From: Flagellimonas meishanensis
Lineage (GTDB): Bacteria > Bacteroidota > Bacteroidia > Flavobacteriales > Flavobacteriaceae
Reading direction: 5' to 3'
NCBI RefSeq assembly: GCF_019880545.1
Contig: NZ_JAINVW010000001.1
Coordinates: 1,178,001 to 1,242,000, forward strand
DNA length: 64,000 nt
In this document: positions 53,761 to 62,804 of the stretch, piece by piece
Numbering within the stretch: the stretch's first letter is position 1
Layout: every line of letters begins with the position of its first letter
Made by a program: the position numbers and the translations under genes
The notes under the pieces: model-generated
What the model was told of the DNA's origin: nothing
Seen by the model: the letters and a program-made list of their open reading frames with translations, nothing else
Databases searched by the model: none

Positions 53761-54982
53761 TCGGGATATTTGGCAAGAAATATTCAACACTATCAAAAAG
53801 AACAAGCTCCGTACCTTTTTGACCGGTTTTTCAGTGGGATGGGCCATCTTCATTCTGGTCATGCTATTGGCTTCCGTGAATGGCATGCAAAACGGATTTG
53901 TGGGCCAGTTCAACGACGATGCCACCAATTCCATCTTTGTTAGGCCAGGAACCACGGCCAAGGCCTATGCCGGTTTCGAGGCCGGAAGGCGCGTCCAGTT
54001 CAAAAATGATGACCTTGAGTACATCAAAAGAAGCTTTCCCGAAGATATTGAGTACATCAGCGCCAGATATTATGCCAATATTACTGCAAGATACAAGAGT
54101 GAGACCGGTTCGTATCCAGTGCAAGCCGTCCATCCGGACCATCAAATCATTGAAAAGACCATAGTTACCCAAGGAAGGTACATCAATGAGGCAGATCAAA
54201 TAAACAAAGCCAAGGTCGCTGTCATCGGACGAAAGGTGGCCGAAGATTTGTTCAACAATGAGGATCCACTTGGCAAGTTCGTGGAGTTCAATAACCTCCC
54301 TTTCAAGGTCATTGGTGTGTTTATTGATGAAGGGGACGACAATGCGGAGCGTAGGGTATATGCTCCAGTTAGCACCTACCAAAGAATTTATGGCAACACC
54401 AACGATATCAATATTATAGCGCTGACCTACAACCCAAGCTATGATCTTACCAAGGCGTTGGAGTTTTCGGGGCGGTTGGAAGATTTGATGAAGCGGAGGC
54501 ACAAGGTTTCCCCAGAGGACCAATCCGGTCTATTTGTATGGAACTATGCCGAGGCCTTTGACGACATCAGCAGTTTTTCTGCGGTATTGAAGGCCATTGG
54601 CATTGGAGTGGGCTTTTTGATTTTGATCGCTGGTATAGTGGGCATTGGCAATATCATGGTCTTCACCATAAAAGAAAGAACAAAGGAAATCGGTGTGAGA
54701 AAGGCCTTGGGGGCCAGACCTAGACAAATTATAAACCTTGTATTGTTGGAATCCATTTTCATCACTACACTTTCCGGATTTGTAGGGTTGGTTTTTGCAT
54801 GGATCATCCTCGCCCTTATCGGACCCAATATTGAAACACCTGCCTTTAGCAATCCCAGTGTAAGTGCATCAACGGTCATCACAGCGACCATAGTGCTGAT
54901 CATTGCAGGGGTCATGGCCGGATTGATACCGGCCATAAAGGCGGCAAACGTTAAACCCATTGTAGCATTAAGTGACAAATAA
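53753..54982 (+). CDS. ABC exporter permease, MacB/FtsX type (copy A2)
   Basis: The 409-residue protein is the paralog of the permease at 49302. It starts RDIWQEIFNTIKKNKLRTF, has the MacB_PCD periplasmic domain and ends in three helices with IVGIGNIMVFTIKERTKEIGVRKALGA. It overlaps the ATPase gene by 8 bases and stops 2 bases before the next permease, so it is part of one tight operon. Confidence 0.9.
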   Translation: MFDRDIWQEIFNTIKKNKLRTFLTGFSVGWAIFILVMLLASVNGMQNGFVGQFNDDATNSIFVRPGTTAKAYAGFEAGRRVQFKNDDLEYIKRSFPEDIEYISARYYANITARYKSETGSYPVQAVHPDHQIIEKTIVTQGRYINEADQINKAKVAVIGRKVAEDLFNNEDPLGKFVEFNNLPFKVIGVFIDEGDDNAERRVYAPVSTYQRIYGNTNDINIIALTYNPSYDLTKALEFSGRLEDLMKRRHKVSPEDQSGLFVWNYAEAFDDISSFSAVLKAIGIGVGFLILIAGIVGIGNIMVFTIKERTKEIGVRKALGARPRQIINLVLLESIFITTLSGFVGLVFAWIILALIGPNIETPAFSNPSVSASTVITATIVLIIAGVMAGLIPAIKAANVKPIVALSDK

Positions 54983-54984
54983 TT

Positions 54985-56241
54985 ATGTGGCTATTTGACA
55001 AGGATTTATGGTCTGAAATTTTCCACACATTGGGCAAGAATATGTTCCGCACATTTTTGACTATGTTGGGGGTCATTTTTGCCATGCTTATATTGGTGCT
55101 GCTATTGGGGTCGGCCAATGGTATGAGCAACGGGTTTGACAAGGTCTTTGCCGGCACGGCATCCAACAGTCTTTTTGTTTGGGGACAGAGCACCTCGGAA
55201 CCCTACAAAGGTTTTGAACGCGGCAGAAACATACGCTATAAGCTTGAGGATGCAGAGATACTCAAAAAACAGATTCCGGAAATAGAGGTCTTGGCCCCGA
55301 GGATTGAACTGGGCAGCCATCGCGACGTGACCACAGTCTACAGAAAAGGCCAAACCAGCGGTTCCACTGTTTACGGTGACTTTCCGGAAATTGACAACAT
55401 CACCAAAAAGCGGCTGGTTGAGGGAAGATTCCTCAACAACAATGATATGGAGGATTCCAAAAAAGTTTGCGTCATAGGGGAGGAAACCTACAAACTACTA
55501 TTTGAAAAAGGTGAGAATGCCATCGGTGAGGACATACGTATCAATGGGGTATTCTTTTCCGTTGTTGGCATTTACAAACCCAATAACAACATCAACATTG
55601 ATGGGGAAAATGCGGTTTTTATTCCGTTTACCACTTTTCAAAAAGCATTCAATTCAGGGGACAGAATGGGATGGATGGCCATTGCCGTGCGGCCGGATAC
55701 CAAGGTGGCCGTGGTGGAAAACCAGATAAAGACCATACTCAAGACCAAATACGACATCCATCCAGATGATGAAAGGGCCATAGGCACTTTTGATATGTCC
55801 GAGATTTTTAACAACATCAGTGCATTTACCAATGTACTTAAAGGTTTTTCCTTTTTTGTTGGCATTTTTACCCTTTTGGCCGGCGTCATAGCCATAAGCA
55901 ATATCCTGCTGATCACGGTAAAGGAACGGACCAAGGAAATAGGCGTCCGAAGGGCTTTGGGCGCAACTCCCAAGGTGGTCAAACGTCAAATAGTGGTGGA
56001 GGCAATAATATTGACGGCTTTTGCGGGGTTGATAGGTTTTGCCATTTCGGTTGGAATTTTGGCCATACTGAACAATTTATGGGGCAGCGGGGATGATTTC
56101 CCTTTTGTGAATCCCATGGTGAGCATTCCACAGTTTGGAATTTCATTTTTGCTGATGGTAAGCTTGAGCATATTGATAGGCTTGCTGCCGGCAAACAAGG
56201 CCATCAAGGTCAGACCAATAGAAGCGTTAAGAGAAGAATAA
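54985..56241 (+). CDS. ABC exporter permease, MacB/FtsX type (copy B2)
   Basis: The 418-residue protein is the paralog of the permease at 50570. It has the N-terminal helix, the periplasmic domain with TVYGDFPEIDN and three C-terminal helices with VIAISNILLITVKERTKEIGVRRALGA. It probably pairs with A2. It is 21 bases upstream of the second adaptor. Confidence 0.9.
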   Translation: MWLFDKDLWSEIFHTLGKNMFRTFLTMLGVIFAMLILVLLLGSANGMSNGFDKVFAGTASNSLFVWGQSTSEPYKGFERGRNIRYKLEDAEILKKQIPEIEVLAPRIELGSHRDVTTVYRKGQTSGSTVYGDFPEIDNITKKRLVEGRFLNNNDMEDSKKVCVIGEETYKLLFEKGENAIGEDIRINGVFFSVVGIYKPNNNINIDGENAVFIPFTTFQKAFNSGDRMGWMAIAVRPDTKVAVVENQIKTILKTKYDIHPDDERAIGTFDMSEIFNNISAFTNVLKGFSFFVGIFTLLAGVIAISNILLITVKERTKEIGVRRALGATPKVVKRQIVVEAIILTAFAGLIGFAISVGILAILNNLWGSGDDFPFVNPMVSIPQFGISFLLMVSLSILIGLLPANKAIKVRPIEALREE

Positions 56242-56262
56242 TCAATCATAATAAAAACAACA

Positions 56263-57381
56263 ATGAACAAATATGTAAAGTACGGGTTGATAACGGTTGC
56301 GGTAATCGGTATTTTGGCGGCCACTGTCTACTTTTTAAAGCAGAACAGCACACCTGATCAACTATACAAAACAGAAACCGTTGAACGGAAGGACATTACA
56401 AACAAGGTTATTGTAACTGGAAAGGTGATTCCTGAAGACGAAATCAATATCAAACCCCAAATTTCAGGCATCATTGATAAGATATATCTGGAAGAAGGAG
56501 CCGATGTAAAAGCTGGCGACCTTATAGCCGTGATCAAGGTGGTGCCCAACGAACAATCACTTAACCAAGCCGCAGGCAGGGTGCGAAATGCAGAATTGGC
56601 CCTGAACAATGCAAAGATAGAATATGAAAGAAACAAGGCCTTGTTCGATCGTGGGGTGATTTCAAACCAGGAATTCAACAACCAGCAACTGACCTATGAC
56701 CAGGCAGTACAGGAACTTAAGAATGCCAGGGCCGATTATCAGATCATAAGGATAGGCTCCGCTGGCGGTTCCGCAAGTGCCAATACCAACATCCGTGCAA
56801 CGGTTTCCGGGACCATATTGGAAATCCCAGTGGAGGAGGGAGACCAGGTGATCCAAAGCAACAACTTCAATGACGGGACCACCATTGCCACCATTGCCGA
56901 TATGACCAAAATGATATTTGAAGGTGAGGTTGATGAAGCCGAGGTGGGAAAATTGCATGAAGGCATGCCCCTCGAGATAAGTTTGGGAGCATTGGAGAAA
57001 AACAAGTTCCAGGCCAATCTAAAATTCATAGCCCCAAAAGGCGTGGAGGAGGAAGGTGCCGTTCAGTTTAAAATAGAGGCAGATCTGGAAGTAAATGACA
57101 GCACCTATGTAAGAGCAGGGTATAGCGCAAATGCATCCATAGTGTTGGAAGAAAAGAAGGATGTTTTGGCCATCAAAGAGGCACTTTTGCAATTTGACAA
57201 GGAAACCGAGGAACCTTATGTGGAAGTTGAGGTAGGTGAAAATGAGTTTGAGCGAAAGGAACTGAAACTGGGCGTGAGCGATGGAATTGATGTGGAAGTA
57301 CTCTCCGGACTAGAGGAAAATGCCAAAATAAAAGTTTGGAACAAGCTTGAGAAGAAAGACGACGAAGACGAAGATTCCTAG
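56263..57381 (+). CDS. periplasmic adaptor subunit (HlyD/MacA type), copy 2
   Basis: The 372-residue protein is the paralog of the adaptor at 51855, with a membrane anchor (about 7-26), the lipoyl half around VIVTGKVIPEDEINIKPQISGII, a helical hairpin with ALFDRGVISNQEF, barrel domains with TIADMTKMIFEGEVDEAEVGK, and a charged Asp/Glu-rich end. It bridges the permeases to the TolC-type protein encoded next. Confidence 0.92.
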   Translation: MNKYVKYGLITVAVIGILAATVYFLKQNSTPDQLYKTETVERKDITNKVIVTGKVIPEDEINIKPQISGIIDKIYLEEGADVKAGDLIAVIKVVPNEQSLNQAAGRVRNAELALNNAKIEYERNKALFDRGVISNQEFNNQQLTYDQAVQELKNARADYQIIRIGSAGGSASANTNIRATVSGTILEIPVEEGDQVIQSNNFNDGTTIATIADMTKMIFEGEVDEAEVGKLHEGMPLEISLGALEKNKFQANLKFIAPKGVEEEGAVQFKIEADLEVNDSTYVRAGYSANASIVLEEKKDVLAIKEALLQFDKETEEPYVEVEVGENEFERKELKLGVSDGIDVEVLSGLEENAKIKVWNKLEKKDDEDEDS

Positions 57382-57415
57382 CAAGGACCAAATAACCAAT
57401 TAAATCAAAAAACGA

Positions 57416-58768
57416 ATGAGAAATAGATTAACCACAATCATACTGTTACTGTTTATTGTATGCACAACCCAGGCCCAGATGCGAAAATGGACCTTGCAGG
57501 AATGTGTGGAGTACGCCGTTGAGAACAATTTGACCGTTGAGCAATTTGAGTTGGACCTGGAAAATGCAAAAATTGACAAATCCGACGCTCTGGGCAATTT
57601 GCTTCCCAATTTGAACGGGTCCTCTACCGTATCGAGCAACACGGGTTTTTCCATTAACCCAACAAACAACTTGCCCACGAACCAAACGGCATTTAATGTC
57701 AATGGAGGCCTAAGTTCCAATCTTACTTTGTTTGATGGACTTCGAAACATTAAACAGTTGAACCGCGCCAAGATCAATGCCATTGCCAACCAATACCGTT
57801 TGGATGACCTTAAGGACGATATTCGCTTGAATGTGGCCAATGCCTATCTTCAGGTGCTTTCCAATAAGGAACAATTGAAAACGTTCAGGGCGCAATATGC
57901 CGTTACCGAACAAGATTTAAAGCGCACCAAGGAGTTGGTTGAATCAGGGGTGCTGCCCCAGGGGGATTTGTTGGAAATTGAAGCAACCGCAGCCAATCAG
58001 GAACAACAGATTGTCAATGGGGAGAGTCTCGTATTGATTTCGAGGGTGAATTTGGCGCAGCTTCTTCAAATTACCGATTACGAGAATTTTGATATAGCCG
58101 ATGAAGAGTTCAATGTGCCACCATCCGACATTTTGGACAATTCCGCCAAGGTAATTTTTGATAAGGCACTTTCCTTCAGAAACGATATCAAATTATCCCA
58201 GACCAATGTGGAATTGGCCGAAGAGGATCTCAAAATTGCCAAGGGAGCTTACTATCCCACCCTTTCAGCATTCTTTCAATATGGGACCCGATATTCCGAT
58301 GTTACCCAGATTCCGGATGCGAACGGGATACCTTTTACACCGGATTTCACGGACCAACTTTGGATTTTTGACGGTATCTCCTACGGCGCCCAGTTGAATG
58401 TGCCCATTTTTAACGGATGGAACACCAAGAACAATGTAAAACGTTCTAAAATAGGTCTATTGCAGGCCAAACTACAGTTTGAACAAGACAAGCTGGATTT
58501 GGAGTCAACCATTCAGCAGGCCTATGTGGATGTGGGCACTTTTGAAAAAGCCTATGAAGCCGCCCTAAAAACCTTGGAAGCCCGGAGACTGGCCTATAAT
58601 TATGCAAAGGAACGGTATGATGTTGGGTTGATGAACGCTTTTGACTTTAGCCAAGCACAGGCAAGGGTGGACAATGCCGAGGCCGATGCGATCCGCACCA
58701 AATACGATTACATTTTCAGGTTGAAGATTTTGGAGTTCTTTTTTGGCATTCCCATTTCGCTAAACTAG
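57416..58768 (+). CDS. TolC-family outer membrane efflux protein
   Basis: The 450-residue protein begins with a signal peptide ending Thr-Gln-Ala-Gln (about 22) and has the TolC pattern of two repeated helical and strand sets, with WTLQECVEYAVENNLTVEQ at the start and a second set containing NDIKLSQTNVELAEEDLKIAKG. It forms a trimeric channel through the outer membrane. It completes the tripartite exporter and is the only TolC in the locus. Confidence 0.93.
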   Translation: MRNRLTTIILLLFIVCTTQAQMRKWTLQECVEYAVENNLTVEQFELDLENAKIDKSDALGNLLPNLNGSSTVSSNTGFSINPTNNLPTNQTAFNVNGGLSSNLTLFDGLRNIKQLNRAKINAIANQYRLDDLKDDIRLNVANAYLQVLSNKEQLKTFRAQYAVTEQDLKRTKELVESGVLPQGDLLEIEATAANQEQQIVNGESLVLISRVNLAQLLQITDYENFDIADEEFNVPPSDILDNSAKVIFDKALSFRNDIKLSQTNVELAEEDLKIAKGAYYPTLSAFFQYGTRYSDVTQIPDANGIPFTPDFTDQLWIFDGISYGAQLNVPIFNGWNTKNNVKRSKIGLLQAKLQFEQDKLDLESTIQQAYVDVGTFEKAYEAALKTLEARRLAYNYAKERYDVGLMNAFDFSQAQARVDNAEADAIRTKYDYIFRLKILEFFFGIPISLN

Positions 58769-58776
58769 TATCTTTG
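58769..58776 (+). promoter_or_regulatory. -7 promoter element of tsaB
   Basis: TATCTTTG is an exact TAnnTTTG match, starting at the end of the TolC gene and ending 8 bases before the tsaB ATG. TTTG at 58742-58745 is 23 bases upstream as a -33 element. Confidence 0.5.
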
Positions 58777-58784
58777 TGCCCGTT

Positions 58785-59462
58785 ATGGCCAGGATACTTA
58801 ATTTGGAAACGGCTACCACCAATTGTTCGGTCTGCGTTTCCGACGGAAATACAGTGATTGCCCTGAAGGAAAACAATGCGGTGGATTATTCGCATTCCGA
58901 GCAATTGCACATTTTTATAAGGGATGCGGTTGAAGAGGCTTCGTTGTCTTTTTCAGACTTGGATGCCATTGCCGTGAGCAAGGGACCTGGGTCCTATACC
59001 GGGCTGCGCATTGGGGTTTCTGCGGCAAAGGGCCTCTGTTTTTCCCTAGATTTGCCCTTGATTTCGGTGCCCACCTTGCAGAGCATGGCCCTTCAAATCC
59101 GGCCTGAAAAGGGTGAAGTGATAATTCCCGTTTTGGATGCCCGTCGCATGGAGGTATATGCATCCGTTTTCAATGAAAATCATGAGGAAATACGGGAAAC
59201 CAGGGCAGAGATTATCGATGAAACATCATTTTCTACCTATACCGCAACACAAAAAGTCCATATTATTGGAAGTGGAGCGAAAAAATGCGAGGAAATCCTA
59301 AACTACCCCAATTTTCATTTTGATGCTGCCATAGTTCCATCCGCAAAGGAAATGGCAACTATTGCCCACCAAAAATATCAGGCAAAAAAGTTCGAGGATG
59401 TAGCCTATTTTGAACCTTTTTACCTGAAAGATTTTGTGCTTCAGGGCAAGAAAAAACCCTAA
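58785..59462 (+). CDS. tsaB: tRNA threonylcarbamoyladenosine biosynthesis protein TsaB
   Basis: The 225-residue protein has the ASKHA-type fold of TsaB, with ILNLETATTNCSVCV at the start and GPGSYTGLRIGVSAAKGLCF in the middle. It binds TsaD and TsaE and is needed for the t6A modification of tRNAs reading ANN codons. The frame opens 3 codons earlier with a GTG that overlaps the -7 element, so the ATG is preferred. The 3' end overlaps the convergent MscS gene by 4 bases. Confidence 0.94.
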   Translation: MARILNLETATTNCSVCVSDGNTVIALKENNAVDYSHSEQLHIFIRDAVEEASLSFSDLDAIAVSKGPGSYTGLRIGVSAAKGLCFSLDLPLISVPTLQSMALQIRPEKGEVIIPVLDARRMEVYASVFNENHEEIRETRAEIIDETSFSTYTATQKVHIIGSGAKKCEEILNYPNFHFDAAIVPSAKEMATIAHQKYQAKKFEDVAYFEPFYLKDFVLQGKKKP

Positions 59463-60304
59463 CTTAATTGGCGAACCACACGTTGCGGGAAAGGAATTTC
59501 GATGTCCGCATCGTCAAAGCGTAATTTGGCCTGCTCAATTACGTAAAAGTTGGCCGCCCAGAATGCCTCGTTTTTGGCCCAGAACCGCAGTGAAAGGTCA
59601 ACAGAACTGTCACCCAATCCACCAACATAGACTTCCGGAGCAGGATCCGTAAGAACATCTGGACAATCAGCGCAAATACCCAAAAGAATCTCTTTGGCCT
59701 TTTTGATGTTGGAGCCATAGCCGATACCCACATCAAATTTGCCCCTGCGCGTATCCTCCATATTGAAGTTGACGATATTTCCGTTCGAAAGCTGTCCGTT
59801 CGGGATTATGGCCACTTGGTTGCCGAAAGTGTTCAACTTGGTGTTGAAGATGGAAATTTCCTTTACCGTACCGTCAACACCTTGGGCGGAAATCCAATCC
59901 CCCACCTTGAAGGGCTTAAAAATGAGAATGAGCACCCCTCCGGCAAAATTCGCCAATGAGCCCTGAAGGGCCAGGCCAATGGCCAATCCAGCAGCACCGA
60001 GGATAGCCACTAATGATGAGGTCTTCACTCCTAATTGGGTCACGACCAAAACAGCTAATATTGCCTTTAGTGCAATGCTGATAAAACTTTGCAAAAAGGT
60101 CTCCAGGGTTTCATCATAGTCTTTTTTCTCAAAAAACCGGCGGACCATCTTGTTTATGAAACGGATTACCCAATAACCGACAATGAATATGACTACGGCC
60201 AGTACAAGATGGGGCAACATGCTCAAAGCCCAATCAATTCCCTTGTCAATGTATTCTTGATAATTCTGCAGCTCTTGTGTTGTGGTTTCTGATAGTGATG
60301 ACAT
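59459..60304 (-). CDS. small-conductance mechanosensitive channel MscS family
   Basis: The 281-residue protein has three helices (about 31-53, 70-95 and 98-122), with the pore helix GAAGLAIGLALQGSLANFAGG, and a cytoplasmic domain with FKVGDWISAQGVDGTVKEI. It is of the minimal MscS length. The channel opens under membrane tension to release solutes. It follows the DUF255 gene in the same direction with 49 bases between, and converges on tsaB. Confidence 0.94.
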   Translation of the reverse strand: MSSLSETTTQELQNYQEYIDKGIDWALSMLPHLVLAVVIFIVGYWVIRFINKMVRRFFEKKDYDETLETFLQSFISIALKAILAVLVVTQLGVKTSSLVAILGAAGLAIGLALQGSLANFAGGVLILIFKPFKVGDWISAQGVDGTVKEISIFNTKLNTFGNQVAIIPNGQLSNGNIVNFNMEDTRRGKFDVGIGYGSNIKKAKEILLGICADCPDVLTDPAPEVYVGGLGDSSVDLSLRFWAKNEAFWAANFYVIEQAKLRFDDADIEIPFPQRVVRQLS

Positions 60305-60353
60305 ACTAATAAATAAGTTTTAAGATTAAAAGAGTTCTTTTAAGATTATGTAT

Positions 60354-62468
60354 TTATTGGAACGATTGTATTTGTTGCAAGGCATCCGCCGCTGTTTTGA
60401 CAGGAAGCTTGCAAGTGCCCTCAATGCAGACATAGACCAGGGTTTCGCCCTCAACATCCCTGTTTTTTAGCAATTCGATGGGACCCGCGCCCTTACTGCC
60501 GACCAAAATACTGTTCGGAAGATAGTTTTTGGCAATTGCTTTCCCAAGGGCCTTATAATCTTCCCCTACCACGGCCACTTCATAAAAATTTTGGTTTTCA
60601 TATAGAACCAAATGTAACCAGTTGGCAAAACCTTGGGCAGAACTGTCAAAGTTGACCTGGACATTTTTTAGCATTTGCACTGCCATATCACCATACCCTT
60701 CCTTCGGATATAGTTTGTGGAATTTCAACAGATTTTTGGCCATTATGGAGTTTGATGCGGAAATTACGTTGTCGTTGGTCTCCATACTCCTTCGGATCAG
60801 GGAAGCATCTTGATCTGAGGTATAAAAGAACATCCCGGATTCATCATCCAGAAAATGGATCCTTGCATAGTCCAAAAGCGATTTGGCGTGCAAGAGCCAT
60901 TTATCCTCAAAAGTTACCTCGTACAATGCCAAAAATGCTTCGATTACTGTTGCATAGTCCTCCAAAAAACCATTGATGTTGCTTTTCCCTTCCTTGTGGT
61001 TCCGGAAAAGGGCATGGTCATTTTGCATCATTTCCCTTTCAAGAAAAGCTGCATTTTGAAGTGCCATGGTCAGGTATTCCTCATGGCCCAGATATCGGTA
61101 AGCGTCCACAAGGCCTTTTAACATAAGTCCGTTCCATGAAGTTAGTATCTTATCATCCAACCGGGGTTTGTCCCGCTTGCTTCGCTCCTCTTTGAGGATT
61201 GCAAGGGCATTTTTCATTTTCTCCTGCAATGCCGGGATGGAAATCCCATGTTTTTCCGCAACCTCTTGTTCATCCTTGTCACGGATCAGGACATAATTTC
61301 CTTCCTCCCATAGCCCGTAGGAGTTGATGTTGTAGTGGTCCTGAAAAACATCAAAATCGTCTTCCAAAAGGCGTTGGAGTTCCTCTTTGGTCCAAACGTA
61401 GTAGGCGCCTTCCTCCAGTTCCCCGTTCTCATCCAAACTGTCAGCATCCAGAGAGGAGTAGAATCCCCCGTTTTCATCCCATAGTTCAGATTTTACAAAG
61501 GCAATGGTCTCCTCGACCACTTTTTTGTAAAGTTCATTTTTGGTTACGGCATAGGCCTTGGCATAAAGACTCGTCAACTGGCCGTTATCATAGAGCATTT
61601 TCTCAAAATGGGGCACGTGCCAGGTGGTGTCCACGGCATATCGGGAAAATCCTCCACCCACATGATCATAGATGCCGCCGTAGGCCATTCTTGTCAGGGT
61701 GGTGTTTACCTGCTCCATGACCTCTGGCTTGGAATTGGCGGTGGCATAATGCAACAGGAAATCCCAGTTATTGGGCATCATAAATTTTGGGGCACGCTTA
61801 TAACCTCCCAGAAAATTGTCAAAATACTGGGACCAGTTGTTCACTGCCGTTTCCAGTTGTTCCAATGAATACAGGTCCGGGTCCACGTTGGTCTCGACCA
61901 AATTGATGGCATTTATGCCATTGAAAAGGTCAGCTGCGTATTGCTGCACCCTGCCTTTATCCTCTTTATACAACTTGACCAATTGCTCTAATGATTTAAT
62001 CCAATTCTCCTTGGGGACGTAAGTGGCCCCCCAAAAAGGTCTGCCATCGGGTAGGGCCACAATGTTAAGGGGCCATCCCCCGTTACCAGACATCAATTGT
62101 ATGGCATCCATATAGATCTGGTCCACATCGGGTCTTTCTTCCCTATCAATTTTAATATTGATGAAATTTTCGTTCATCATTTTTGCAACTTCCTCATCTT
62201 CAAAACATTCCTCTTCCATTACATGGCACCAGTGACAGGCAGCATAGCCAATACTGATCAAAAGGGGCTTGTCCTCTTTTTGTGCACGTTCAAGCACTTC
62301 CGGTTTCCATGCCTGCCAGTTTACAGGGTTGTGCGCATGTTGCAAAAGATAGGGACTGGTCTCATGGATCAGGTCGTTGGTATGCTTGTGGGTCACTTTG
62401 TTCTTGTTTTGATTACAGCCCTGCAAAAGGAAAATCAGTAGGAAAATCTGAACGATATGTTTTATCAT
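60354..62468 (-). CDS. DUF255 thioredoxin-domain lipoprotein (YyaL/SPATA20 type)
   Basis: The 704-residue protein has a lipoprotein signal ending Leu-Gln-Gly-Cys (Cys18), then the DUF255 domain with NDLIHETSPYLLQHAHNPVNW and GYAACHWCHVMEEE, where Cys78-His-Trp-Cys81 is the thioredoxin-like active motif, followed by an alpha/alpha barrel glycosidase-like domain. The family is YyaL/spermatogenesis-associated protein 20; its reaction is not known. Unlike cytoplasmic homologues this copy is exported and lipidated. An ATG 6 codons upstream is possible. It overlaps no gene; MscS follows downstream. Confidence 0.88.
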   Translation of the reverse strand: MIKHIVQIFLLIFLLQGCNQNKNKVTHKHTNDLIHETSPYLLQHAHNPVNWQAWKPEVLERAQKEDKPLLISIGYAACHWCHVMEEECFEDEEVAKMMNENFINIKIDREERPDVDQIYMDAIQLMSGNGGWPLNIVALPDGRPFWGATYVPKENWIKSLEQLVKLYKEDKGRVQQYAADLFNGINAINLVETNVDPDLYSLEQLETAVNNWSQYFDNFLGGYKRAPKFMMPNNWDFLLHYATANSKPEVMEQVNTTLTRMAYGGIYDHVGGGFSRYAVDTTWHVPHFEKMLYDNGQLTSLYAKAYAVTKNELYKKVVEETIAFVKSELWDENGGFYSSLDADSLDENGELEEGAYYVWTKEELQRLLEDDFDVFQDHYNINSYGLWEEGNYVLIRDKDEQEVAEKHGISIPALQEKMKNALAILKEERSKRDKPRLDDKILTSWNGLMLKGLVDAYRYLGHEEYLTMALQNAAFLEREMMQNDHALFRNHKEGKSNINGFLEDYATVIEAFLALYEVTFEDKWLLHAKSLLDYARIHFLDDESGMFFYTSDQDASLIRRSMETNDNVISASNSIMAKNLLKFHKLYPKEGYGDMAVQMLKNVQVNFDSSAQGFANWLHLVLYENQNFYEVAVVGEDYKALGKAIAKNYLPNSILVGSKGAGPIELLKNRDVEGETLVYVCIEGTCKLPVKTAADALQQIQSFQ

Positions 62469-62487
62469 TTTCAGCCTTTTGAACATA

Positions 62488-62520
62488 AAAAAAGCGCCCT
62501 TTTAGGACGCACTTTTGTTT
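62488..62520 (-). terminator. terminator of the dodecin gene
   Basis: On the minus strand AAAAGTGCGTCC, a TAAAA loop and GGGCGCTTTTTTT pair with one mismatch and two G-T wobbles, followed by a T run. It lies directly after dodecin and before the DUF255 gene. Confidence 0.7.
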
Positions 62521-62532
62521 TTGTCCTCAATA

Positions 62533-62733
62533 TTATTTGACTTCAAAGGTAATTTTTACGTTGACCCTGTACTCGTCTATTTTTCCGTCCTTCACCGAGG
62601 CACTCTGCTCGTTGATATAAACGGAACGGATGTTCTTTACCGATTTTGAGGCGTGGTCCAATGCATTTTTGGCTGCTTGTTCCCAGCTTTCATCAGAATT
62701 TGCCAATACTTCTATTACTTTTAAAACTGCCAT
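62533..62733 (-). CDS. dodecin flavin-binding protein
   Basis: The 66-residue protein matches dodecin, with VLKVIEVLANSDESWEQAAKNAL (helix) and a strand RVNVKITFEV. Dodecins form hollow dodecamers that store flavin in the cytoplasm. It lies between nfu and the DUF255 gene, each with its own signals. Confidence 0.92.
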   Translation of the reverse strand: MAVLKVIEVLANSDESWEQAAKNALDHASKSVKNIRSVYINEQSASVKDGKIDEYRVNVKITFEVK

Positions 62734-62804
62734 GACGATTGATTTTTAAATTTATTCAATGTAACAAAAATTGAGGAGAATATGTTTACCTGGGTGATTA
62801 AAAA

